Shown: positions 1 to 6,469 of the stretch, piece by piece
Numbering within the stretch: the first letter of the stretch is position 1
Layout: the number at the start of each line of letters is the position of its first letter
Source of the DNA: Candidatus Latescibacterota bacterium
GTDB taxonomy: Bacteria; Latescibacterota; UBA2968; UBA8231
Length of the DNA: 13,907 nucleotides
NCBI GenBank assembly: GCA_022825185.1
Contig: JAJDYK010000291.1
Coordinates: 1 to 13,907, forward strand
Direction of reading: 5' to 3'
The notes under the pieces: model-generated
What the model was told of the DNA's origin: nothing
The model's input: the letters and a program-made list of their open reading frames with translations, nothing else
The model's database searches: none
Translations under genes and position numbers: made by a program

Positions 1-1
1 G

Positions 2-78
2 GTAGGGGCGTCCCTTATGGGCACCCAAGCTTAGCCAGCGGACATCCGTAAAAGGGCAACCCCAAGGGTTGCCCCTAC
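2..78. repeat. Short palindromic repeat element with gtaggggc/gcccctac ends
   Basis: The segment begins with gtaggggc (2-9) and ends with its exact reverse complement gcccctac (71-78). Inside the right half there is a strong hairpin: arm 52-62 (aagggcaaccc) pairs with 66-76 (gggttgcccct) around a 3-base loop, with one mismatch. The left half carries a weaker related pairing (gggcgtccc with gggcaccc, about 6-26). This looks like two REP-type palindromes back to back, or a very small MITE. It carries no coding capacity. A related single unit is at 5661-5692. It ends about 40 bp before the first gene, so it could also affect that gene's 5' leader. Confidence 0.6.
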
Positions 79-120
79 AATGCGTAACGCCAGCTAACCA
101 GTGCTTCAGGAGCAGTTCCT

Positions 121-723
121 ATGTCTATCTCCCGTCTAATCTGGATCAGCCTGCTGACGAGCGGCATCGCCGCCGCCGACCAAGGCCCCTTGTCCCATCG
201 GGGCGATTGGGCGTTGGGCGTGGCCTTGCCCTCTAGCAGCGGAAGCAGCTTCAGCCTGTGGAAGATCCGCTCTCCCACCACCGCCGTGGGCTTGGAAATG
301 TCCGTTTCGTGGAGCTACGCCGATTCCACCCTCGACGCCGATGACCCCAACCCGACCAGCCTCCAAAATCATTTCCTGTATCTACGACTACGTCCTACTA
401 TCAAGCACTATCGTCCGCTGCACGACCGAATTGCCCCTTTTGTGTACGGACAAGTCGATGCCGGTTTTTGGGGCCGCAAATGGGATGACAATCCACAGAT
501 GCAGTACAGTGGCAGATCAGGTAATGTAGGGCTAGCACTGGGTCTGGGAGTCGAATGGTTCCCATTCCAGCGCATCAGCTTGGGCGGCCAAACCGGGTTG
601 AGACTGGGCTATCGCTACGGGCAGTACGATACTAGGGGCAATTTTATTCTCAGTCAGAATCGCAATTGGTCCCTGTCCCTATCGACCTTCCAATCGGAGC
701 TGAAGGCACTGATGTATTTTTGA
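121..723 (+). CDS. Small outer-membrane beta-barrel-like protein, tandem copy 1
   Basis: This encodes a 200-residue protein with an N-terminal signal peptide: a hydrophobic stretch at about 5-18, with likely cleavage after the Ala-Ala-Ala before DQGPL. The mature part alternates polar and hydrophobic residues, is rich in Gly, Ser, Trp and Tyr, and ends in Tyr-Phe. A C-terminal Phe is the usual signal for BAM-assembled outer-membrane barrels. Recognisable blocks are GVALPSSSG, LRPTIKHYRPLHDR, GLGVEWFPFQRISL and QTGL. The ATG is preceded by aggag at about 9 bases. The next gene is a clear paralog on the same strand 36 bp downstream. The length would suit an 8-stranded barrel. No specific family or cargo is recognised, and location and fold are inferences. 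Confidence 0.8.
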   Translation: MSISRLIWISLLTSGIAAADQGPLSHRGDWALGVALPSSSGSSFSLWKIRSPTTAVGLEMSVSWSYADSTLDADDPNPTSLQNHFLYLRLRPTIKHYRPLHDRIAPFVYGQVDAGFWGRKWDDNPQMQYSGRSGNVGLALGLGVEWFPFQRISLGGQTGLRLGYRYGQYDTRGNFILSQNRNWSLSLSTFQSELKALMYF

Positions 724-759
724 TAAGAGGCGATGCCTCCTTCTTTCGTGGAGAGAGCC

Positions 760-1356
760 ATGTTTATTTTCCCGCTGATCGGTATCGTCCTATTGATAAG
801 CATCGCCGCCGCGGACCAAGATCCATTGGCCGACCGGGGCAACTGGGCCTTTGGTGTAGCCCTGCCTTCCAGCAGCGGACTCGATCTCAGCCTGTGGAAA
901 GTACACTCTCCCATCACGGCCCTCGGCTTAGAAATAGATTTTTCGTCGTATTACAGCGATCGCACTTCTGAAGATCTCGGAAACCCCGACCGGGAAGATA
1001 CCCAATCCCAGTATCGTTCTCTAAGGCTGCAACTGCGTCCTACCATCAAGCAATACCGTCCCATGCACGACCGAGTCGCCCCTTTTGTTTTCTATCAAGT
1101 CCACGCGGATTTTTCCTTCTGGGATCGCCAAGAGGAAACCGGTTCGAGGATGACGCAAAGCACCAGCAGCAATAACGACCTAGGGATAGCGCTGGGGCTG
1201 GGAGTCGAATGGTTCCCCTTCCAACGCATCAGCCTGAACGGCCAGACCGGATTGGACCTGATTTACCACTCCGACAAACTCCGCTCTGACCGCCGCAAGT
1301 GGGAATGGTCCCTCAAGACCTTCCAAACGGAAGTGGCGGCGCTAGTGTATTTTTGA
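760..1356 (+). CDS. Small outer-membrane beta-barrel-like protein, tandem copy 2
   Basis: This is a 198-residue paralog of the preceding gene. It shares the signal-peptide end (IAAADQ), GVALPSSSG, SLWK, LRPTIKQYRPMHDR, APFV, the nearly invariant GLGVEWFPFQRISL block, QTGL and a C-terminal VYF. The ATG at 760 is preferred over an in-frame ATG at 733. It has ggag six bases upstream and puts the hydrophobic signal sequence right at the N-terminus; the longer form would add a polar nine-residue extension. The copies differ most in two segments, about residues 45-70 and 100-125 of the mature region, as expected for surface loops. The gene converges on nadB with 56 bp between the stops, and no clear terminator was seen there. 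The function is unknown and an outer-membrane location is inferred. Confidence 0.8.
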   Translation: MFIFPLIGIVLLISIAAADQDPLADRGNWAFGVALPSSSGLDLSLWKVHSPITALGLEIDFSSYYSDRTSEDLGNPDREDTQSQYRSLRLQLRPTIKQYRPMHDRVAPFVFYQVHADFSFWDRQEETGSRMTQSTSSNNDLGIALGLGVEWFPFQRISLNGQTGLDLIYHSDKLRSDRRKWEWSLKTFQTEVAALVYF

Positions 1357-1412
1357 CGCCGCCTTGTCAGTGCGATGCCGTTGCTTAGGGCCACTTGGGC
1401 TGCATGTAGCTT

Positions 1413-2987
1413 TTAATCACAGCCCATCCCATAATCAAAAAAATCAAAGTCCCGATCCTTCACCAGCAGCGTCGGCCGCTGCCAGCAAGCATCGTCGCGC
1501 TCGGGATGGTCGCAGTTGTAGTGGACGCCTCGGCTTTCCAAACGCTGCCGCGCCGAACGGGCAATGAGCTGAGCCACGGTCGCCAAGCTGCGTAGCTGAA
1601 CTAGCTCGCCGTCGAGCCGATGCTCGTTATACAACGCTTCAATTTCGCACGCCATCCGCTCCGTCTTCTCCTGAGCCTGCGCCAAGCCTCGGTCGCTGCG
1701 CACGATCCCCACCTCGTCCCACATCAAGCGCCGCAGCAACTCCCGCCGCTCCTCCAACGCATCAGGCGCAACGGCATCGCCCGTATGCTCCATCTCAAAC
1801 TGCCCCACAGCCACGGGCGCAACTGCACCGGCGTGCGCGACAGCGCGCCGCGCAAAAACCAACCCTTCCAACAGCGAATTACTCGCCAGCCGGTTGGCCC
1901 CCTGAAACCCGCTCATCGCCACCTCGCCAGCCGCGTATAGCCCTGCAATATCCGTCTGGCCGTGCGCATCCGTCCACACCCCACCGCAGCTATAGTGAGC
2001 CGCGGGCACCACCGGAATCGGCGTCTTGGTCATGTCCACGCCCATCCCCAGACAATGCTGATAAATGTTGGGAAAGCGGCGGCGAGTCTGGTCGGCGTCT
2101 TGGCCCGCAACGTCCAAATAGACGCATTCGGCACCGCTTTGCTGCATCTGCGCGACAATGGCCCGCGACACCACATCGCGCGTCTGCAATGGGTCAGTAA
2201 ACGCCGCGCCGCGCTCGTCGATCAGCACGGCACCAAAGCCGCGCAAAGCCTCGGTAATCAGGAACGAGGGCCGCCCCGGATCGTAGAGCATGGTCGGATG
2301 GAACTGCATAAACTCCATGTTGCTCACTCTAGCTCCAGCCCGCCAGGCCATAGCGACCCCATCGCCGGAAGCCACGCGCGGGTTGGTGGTGTGCAAAAAG
2401 ACCTGCCCACAGCCACCCGTAGCCAGCAGCGTAACCGGCGCTACAGCGGCGATAGGATCGGCTTGCTGCGAATCCAATACCCAAGCCCCGTGGCAACGCC
2501 GCTGTTCATCTACGATTAAGTCTATCGCCAAATGGTGATCGTACAACGTCACCTGCGGCAGCGCTTGCACGGCCGCAACCAAGGCGCGCGTCACCTCGCG
2601 GCCAGTCATATCATCCGCATGCACCACCCGCGCATGGGCGTGCCCACCCTCGCGTCCCAACGCCAACACCCCAAGCCGCGCTTCATTGAACTGCGCGCCA
2701 ATCGCCAGCAGCTCTTCTACCACCTCCGGCCCTTCGGCCACCACCCCTTCGACGACTGCGCGGTCACATAGGCCCGCGCCCGCCGCAATCGTATCCTGCG
2801 CGTGGCTAGCCACTGAATCAGCCGCATCCATGACCGCAGCAATACCGCCTTGCGCGTATTGCGTGTTGGACTCGCGCCGCTCGTGCTTGGTCACTACAGC
2901 CACAGACCCGTGCTGAGCAGCCTTGAGGGCAAAGAACAAACCGGCAATACCGCTGCCTAAAACGAGATAATCCGCCTCGATTTTCAT
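1413..2987 (-). CDS. nadB: L-aspartate oxidase (NadB)
   Basis: This FAD enzyme oxidises L-aspartate to iminoaspartate in the first step of de novo NAD synthesis, feeding quinolinate synthase NadA. The 524-residue length is typical. Visible signatures are the N-terminal dinucleotide-binding GSGIAG (11-16), the flavin-contact block ESNTQYAQGGIAA (39-51), QFHPTML with H230, the DVVSRAI arginine R275, HYSCGG with H331, and GANRLASNSL (363-372). The helical C-terminal domain of the fumarate reductase/NadB family is present, including the WDEVGI motif. NadA and NadC are not in the window. The ATG overlaps the stop of the upstream metalloprotease gene as ATGA, and no strong ribosome binding site is seen before it. 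Translation is therefore probably coupled to the protease. The cytoplasmic location follows from the lack of a signal peptide. Confidence 0.95.
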   Translation of the reverse strand: MKIEADYLVLGSGIAGLFFALKAAQHGSVAVVTKHERRESNTQYAQGGIAAVMDAADSVASHAQDTIAAGAGLCDRAVVEGVVAEGPEVVEELLAIGAQFNEARLGVLALGREGGHAHARVVHADDMTGREVTRALVAAVQALPQVTLYDHHLAIDLIVDEQRRCHGAWVLDSQQADPIAAVAPVTLLATGGCGQVFLHTTNPRVASGDGVAMAWRAGARVSNMEFMQFHPTMLYDPGRPSFLITEALRGFGAVLIDERGAAFTDPLQTRDVVSRAIVAQMQQSGAECVYLDVAGQDADQTRRRFPNIYQHCLGMGVDMTKTPIPVVPAAHYSCGGVWTDAHGQTDIAGLYAAGEVAMSGFQGANRLASNSLLEGLVFARRAVAHAGAVAPVAVGQFEMEHTGDAVAPDALEERRELLRRLMWDEVGIVRSDRGLAQAQEKTERMACEIEALYNEHRLDGELVQLRSLATVAQLIARSARQRLESRGVHYNCDHPERDDACWQRPTLLVKDRDFDFFDYGMGCD

Positions 2988-5635
2988 TTTATAAAAATCA
3001 TCTTATTAGCGCGGGAGATCGGCCCGATGCGCAATATACAATAATACATGCCGCTGGCCACGCGCTGGCCACGCTCGTCGCGGCCATCCCAAAAAGCACT
3101 GTACAACCCCGGAGCCGCCAGATCCTCCACCAAGTGCCGCACCAAACCCCCGGTCAAGGTGCGGACTTCCAACTCCACCATAGTCTGGCCGGCGACAATG
3201 GGGTCGTTGATCCCGATCTGATAGTCGATCTGCGTACCTTCGTTGAACGGGTTGGGGTAATTCTGCCCCAAGGCAAAATCCAACGGCGTGCGCGGATCGA
3301 AGTTGAGGAAGGGCTGCCAGTTGACATCGCCGCTGATCCGGGCCGCGATCCAACTCTCGTCCTCGTTCCCCCACCAATTGTTAATCGCCTGCAACGGTTG
3401 ATTGGTTTGATTATCGAGCAGTTGCTCGCCCTCTTGGACGCCGTTCAAGACCAGCCGCGTCGGCACCACGCTCCCCTCCATCCGCATAGCCAACTCATTG
3501 CGGAAGAATTGATTGCGCACAATGCGCGGGCGCGCGCTTCTAGTCCAAAGGCCGACTTCGTGATTGTAAAGCTCGTTGCCCTCAATTTCGACTTCTCGCG
3601 TCTCCACGCAGTAAATCCCAATCCCACCGGTAAGCGAATTGCCCGCCACCTTGCCGCTGGTCCCCCGCCCCAAGACCAAGTTGGCCTCCTCGGGCGCAGC
3701 CGAGCCATTGGCGTTGAAACGAGTATCGAGCAACGACAAAAATCCGCCCTCGCGCCAGATGCCAGCGCGGCCATTGTCTTGCAGCTCAGCTCGGTTTATC
3801 CGCGTCAAGCCTGGGCCAGCGATCCAAATGCCCACTCCACCTGCTTCCTCGACGTGTACGCGATCTAAGAGAATCTCCTCTTCGACCCTTTCAAAGCGAA
3901 TGCCGTCCGCACTGGCGTGGCGGATCGTCACATCTTCCAAGGTAGTGGCGTGGCCGATTTCCTCGGCCAATAGGCCATAGTGGGCATGGTCGATGAGGAC
4001 GCTGCGCAAATAGGCCGTGGCCGTTTGGTGCAGCACGATGCCGTGCCAATCTCCGGGCTGCGGGTCGGCGGCAGCCGAGTGGAAGGCGGTCTGCCCCTGC
4101 CCCGAAACGCCGATGAAGAGATCGCCGTACACTATCAGCTCCACGCGCGCCGTATCCGCACCCGCAGCTAGCGCGTCCGGCCCCACCTGCACCTGCGCAC
4201 CAGCGCGGACATCGAGGTGCCCTCCGGGCAGAACGGTCACGTCGCCGACAATCTCAATGCGGTCGCGCCAGATTTCCATGTCGGTAATCGGGCCAGCGCG
4301 ACGGCGGTCTTGCAGCTTGAGATCGGCCACCATCTGATCGCCCGCACGGCGGATGTTAGTCACGCTAATCCCCGTCGTCGATGCCGGATTGGACGCGGCC
4401 CAGAAGTCGGTAAATTGCTCGCCGTCAAACACATCGGTGGCATCGCCTAAGTTGCCGCCAAAATCCGTGCGATAGCGCGCGTCGTGCGCCCAAAAGTCGA
4501 GATTGTCGCGACCGTTAAACGGGGCAACCTCGCGGCCCAAGGGGAAGCCCGCATCGCCAAAAAGCCCATCGGCGCATACTAAATCCACCTGCTTGATGGC
4601 CTCCATATTATTGCCGTTGCGGGTGGGATTTATGCGCCAGATCAACAAGCCCTCGTCGGGCAGATTGCGCTCGTAATAGCTGTGCTGGCGGCTGCGGAAC
4701 TCCACCAGAAAAAAGTGCTCAGCAGGCGCAGACGCGGGCAGCAAATACACATCACCTCCCGCGTTGACATCGGCAAAAACCACGTCGTCTTGGTCCTCGC
4801 TCAACACGTTGAGTTGTTGGTTATTTACCCCCAGCCAACCGAGCTGCCCCAAGCTCCACGCGCAAAAGGGGTTGGGGCCATCTATCTCGTTCCAGCCGCG
4901 ATTGCCGTGCCCCATTAAGCCCCAATAGCCAATGCCGCCCGAGTCGTCTTCCGGATCAGACCCATAATCGCGGTCGTACAGGTCGGGCAGGCCCAGAAAG
5001 TGTCCAAACTCGTGGGCCATGCTGCCTACGGCCTCGACAAAAGATCGTCCGCGCTGGACGGCACCTTTCTTCGAGGCGACCCGGATGAAACCGCCGCGGA
5101 GAGCGCGATCTTGACTCACAAAATCGTTGCCCAACCCGAGCCGAGCAACGCCCGTGGCTTCTTCGACGATAAAGCCCGTCGGAGCCGAGGCCGAGATAAT
5201 AAAAATAAAATCCACGTACCCATCGTCGTCGCCAGAGTCAGGCACTCCGTCGGGGCCGTCGTTGTCGTAACGGCTAAAGTCCACGTCGGCATCAACGGCC
5301 TCGATGATCTCGCGGGCAAAGCGACCATACCCGCCCTCTTGGCCTGCGTACACCTCGGCATTGCTGCGGGATGCGTACCAGCGGGGCAGCACCTCGCCGG
5401 TGAGTTCGAACTGCCCGCGCGACATCTCGCGGTAAAAGTGGGTCAGGCTACCCGGCTGCTCGGCGAAAATCCCCGCCGCAAAAGACGGGACCTCACGGCC
5501 CAAGCCGCCTTCATCGGCAAAGTGCGCAAAGATGGTCAGGGCGTGGATGTGTCCGGTTCGGGAGACGACGTCTTGCAAGGGGGCTGCGCTTACTTCTGCG
5601 GCGATAAGGGCGACGAGCAGTAAAAGGCTTCTCAT
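2984..5635 (-). CDS. Secreted M6-type metalloprotease with beta-helix and C-terminal FlgD-like sorting tail
   Basis: This 883-residue protein starts with a clean signal peptide (MRSLLLLVALIAAEVSA). The zinc protease core follows, with HEFGHFLGLPD (H208, E209, H212, D218), the HExxHxxGxxD signature of the M6 immune-inhibitor-A family. An Asp-rich stretch, DNDGPDGVPDSGDDDGYVD (124-142), and GYWGLMGHG (236-244) are also typical of M6 proteins. About 450-765 resembles a right-handed parallel beta-helix of the NosD/PbH1 type, ending in NNWWG. The end (about 783-883) has LGQNYPNPFN followed by a FlgD-like Ig fold, WDGRDERGQRVASGMYYC, used for surface anchoring or secretion in FCB bacteria. A longer reading would start at TTG 5650, but ATG 5635 gives the better signal peptide; neither has a strong ribosome binding site. 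The substrate is unknown. Confidence 0.88.
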   Translation of the reverse strand: MRSLLLLVALIAAEVSAAPLQDVVSRTGHIHALTIFAHFADEGGLGREVPSFAAGIFAEQPGSLTHFYREMSRGQFELTGEVLPRWYASRSNAEVYAGQEGGYGRFAREIIEAVDADVDFSRYDNDGPDGVPDSGDDDGYVDFIFIISASAPTGFIVEEATGVARLGLGNDFVSQDRALRGGFIRVASKKGAVQRGRSFVEAVGSMAHEFGHFLGLPDLYDRDYGSDPEDDSGGIGYWGLMGHGNRGWNEIDGPNPFCAWSLGQLGWLGVNNQQLNVLSEDQDDVVFADVNAGGDVYLLPASAPAEHFFLVEFRSRQHSYYERNLPDEGLLIWRINPTRNGNNMEAIKQVDLVCADGLFGDAGFPLGREVAPFNGRDNLDFWAHDARYRTDFGGNLGDATDVFDGEQFTDFWAASNPASTTGISVTNIRRAGDQMVADLKLQDRRRAGPITDMEIWRDRIEIVGDVTVLPGGHLDVRAGAQVQVGPDALAAGADTARVELIVYGDLFIGVSGQGQTAFHSAAADPQPGDWHGIVLHQTATAYLRSVLIDHAHYGLLAEEIGHATTLEDVTIRHASADGIRFERVEEEILLDRVHVEEAGGVGIWIAGPGLTRINRAELQDNGRAGIWREGGFLSLLDTRFNANGSAAPEEANLVLGRGTSGKVAGNSLTGGIGIYCVETREVEIEGNELYNHEVGLWTRSARPRIVRNQFFRNELAMRMEGSVVPTRLVLNGVQEGEQLLDNQTNQPLQAINNWWGNEDESWIAARISGDVNWQPFLNFDPRTPLDFALGQNYPNPFNEGTQIDYQIGINDPIVAGQTMVELEVRTLTGGLVRHLVEDLAAPGLYSAFWDGRDERGQRVASGMYYCILRIGPISRANKMIFIK

Positions 5636-5660
5636 ACAAGAAGTCTGCAAGATCGTAATC

Positions 5661-5692
5661 GTAGGGGCAACCCTCGTGGTGTCCTATGGGGG
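5661..5692. repeat. Single unit of the gtaggggc palindromic repeat
   Basis: The sequence gtaggggcaaccc, a tcgt loop and then ggtgtcctatgggg forms an imperfect hairpin. It matches the unit at the left end of the window (gtaggggc, and the shared core ggggcaaccc). It sits in the 73 bp between the membrane-protein stop (5709) and the metalloprotease start (5635), so any read-through mRNA would carry the hairpin in the protease leader. Confidence 0.5.
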
Positions 5693-5708
5693 ACGGAGCA
5701 GGCTTTAC

Positions 5709-6332
5709 TTACGGTTGGCGACGACCGAATTGCAGATGAAAGCGATACAACAGTAGTAAGTACAAAAATAATAGACGCAATTCTAACTCGGTCGGTTTGC
5801 GGTGGACCGCGGCGTGAGCTTGTTGGGAGGCGATTGCAGTGTTGATTCCGGCGTCGGCAGAAGACAACAGCCACATTACGATCCCCAATATCAGGGATAT
5901 GCCGACTCCCCCGACGAGAAAGAGGCTCCAAGCTATCCAGTTAAAAAAGGCAGGAAGTGGAGCAAGCCCATATAGACTGAGCACTGGGCTCCCGGCGATC
6001 AGCGAGAGGCCGATGATGGTAAAACACAATAGCAGTAATAGGGCGGCATAGAGCAATTTATCCCGCAGGCTGTATTCAGGGGGCGAGTGATTGAGAAGTT
6101 CAACACCTGCCTTCTGAGCAACGCGCTTTGCATACTCCTGCAAACGCTCTGCTACAAACTGCACCAAGGCTGAAACGACTTCTCTCGCTAGCCATAGCGA
6201 CACGTACAAAACGACCGCCGTTACAGCCCAATCGCCTATGGGATATTCTACCACCCAGAACGCGAACATCCACGCCGTAGTGTATGCGATTGCCAGCTTG
6301 AAATCTCTAACGGGAAGAAGGGCTTTTTTCAT
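5709..6332 (-). CDS. Multi-pass membrane protein of unknown function
   Basis: This is a 207-residue protein with about four to five hydrophobic segments: roughly residues 10-30, 34-50, 90-112 and 130-157, and a weaker Leu-rich stretch near 180-195. A charged, probably cytoplasmic, helix (EVVSALVQFVAERLQEYAKRVAQ) lies between the second and third segments. No enzymatic motif or named family is recognised. The ATG overlaps the stop of a 33-codon small ORF immediately upstream (ATGA), which argues for translational coupling and for 6332 as the true start. Base composition looks less GC-rich than the flanking barrel and protease genes. The protein could be a partner or regulator of the small upstream peptide, but this is only suggested by the overlap. 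Confidence 0.7.
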   Translation of the reverse strand: MKKALLPVRDFKLAIAYTTAWMFAFWVVEYPIGDWAVTAVVLYVSLWLAREVVSALVQFVAERLQEYAKRVAQKAGVELLNHSPPEYSLRDKLLYAALLLLLCFTIIGLSLIAGSPVLSLYGLAPLPAFFNWIAWSLFLVGGVGISLILGIVMWLLSSADAGINTAIASQQAHAAVHRKPTELELRLLFLYLLLLYRFHLQFGRRQP

Positions 6333-6430
6333 TTTTGCTCTCCCTGCTGATCGTCCGCTTCATCGGCGGAAGACTTACGCAGGCTAGCACGTGTCAAGTC
6401 CCACACATCCTTGAGGCTGGTCAAAGTCAT
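6329..6430 (-). CDS. Small ORF (33 aa) coupled to downstream membrane protein
   Basis: Reading on the minus strand from ATG at 6430 gives 33 codons ending in TGA at 6331-6329. The peptide starts MTLTSLKDVWDLTRASLRKS and ends in a highly polar, acidic tail (SADEADDQQGEQK). An aggag ribosome binding site lies five bases before the ATG. The stop overlaps the ATG of the 207-residue membrane protein as ATGA. The N-terminal 20 residues could form an amphipathic helix; there is no transmembrane segment. It could be a real small protein or a leader peptide that controls translation of the membrane protein. No homolog is recognised. Confidence 0.6.
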   Translation of the reverse strand: MTLTSLKDVWDLTRASLRKSSADEADDQQGEQK

Positions 6431-6469
6431 TGCAACTCCTGATATAATAATGTACACAAGAGAGACCCG

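Noticed and set aside
733..759. Upstream ATG for the second barrel paralog
   Set aside because: It would bury the signal peptide behind nine polar residues; ATG 760 has a better ribosome binding site and matches the paralog.
1357..1412. Possible bidirectional terminator between the converging barrel and nadB genes
   Set aside because: No stem of useful length followed by a T-run was found on either strand.
3134..3868. A 244-codon plus-strand ORF inside the metalloprotease gene
   Set aside because: It lies fully antisense to the protease beta-helix and tail region, has no domain logic or ribosome binding site, and is expected from GC-rich codon bias.
5000..5623. A 207-codon plus-strand ORF opposite the protease catalytic domain
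   Set aside because: The opposite strand encodes the M6 zinc motif; this is a shadow frame.
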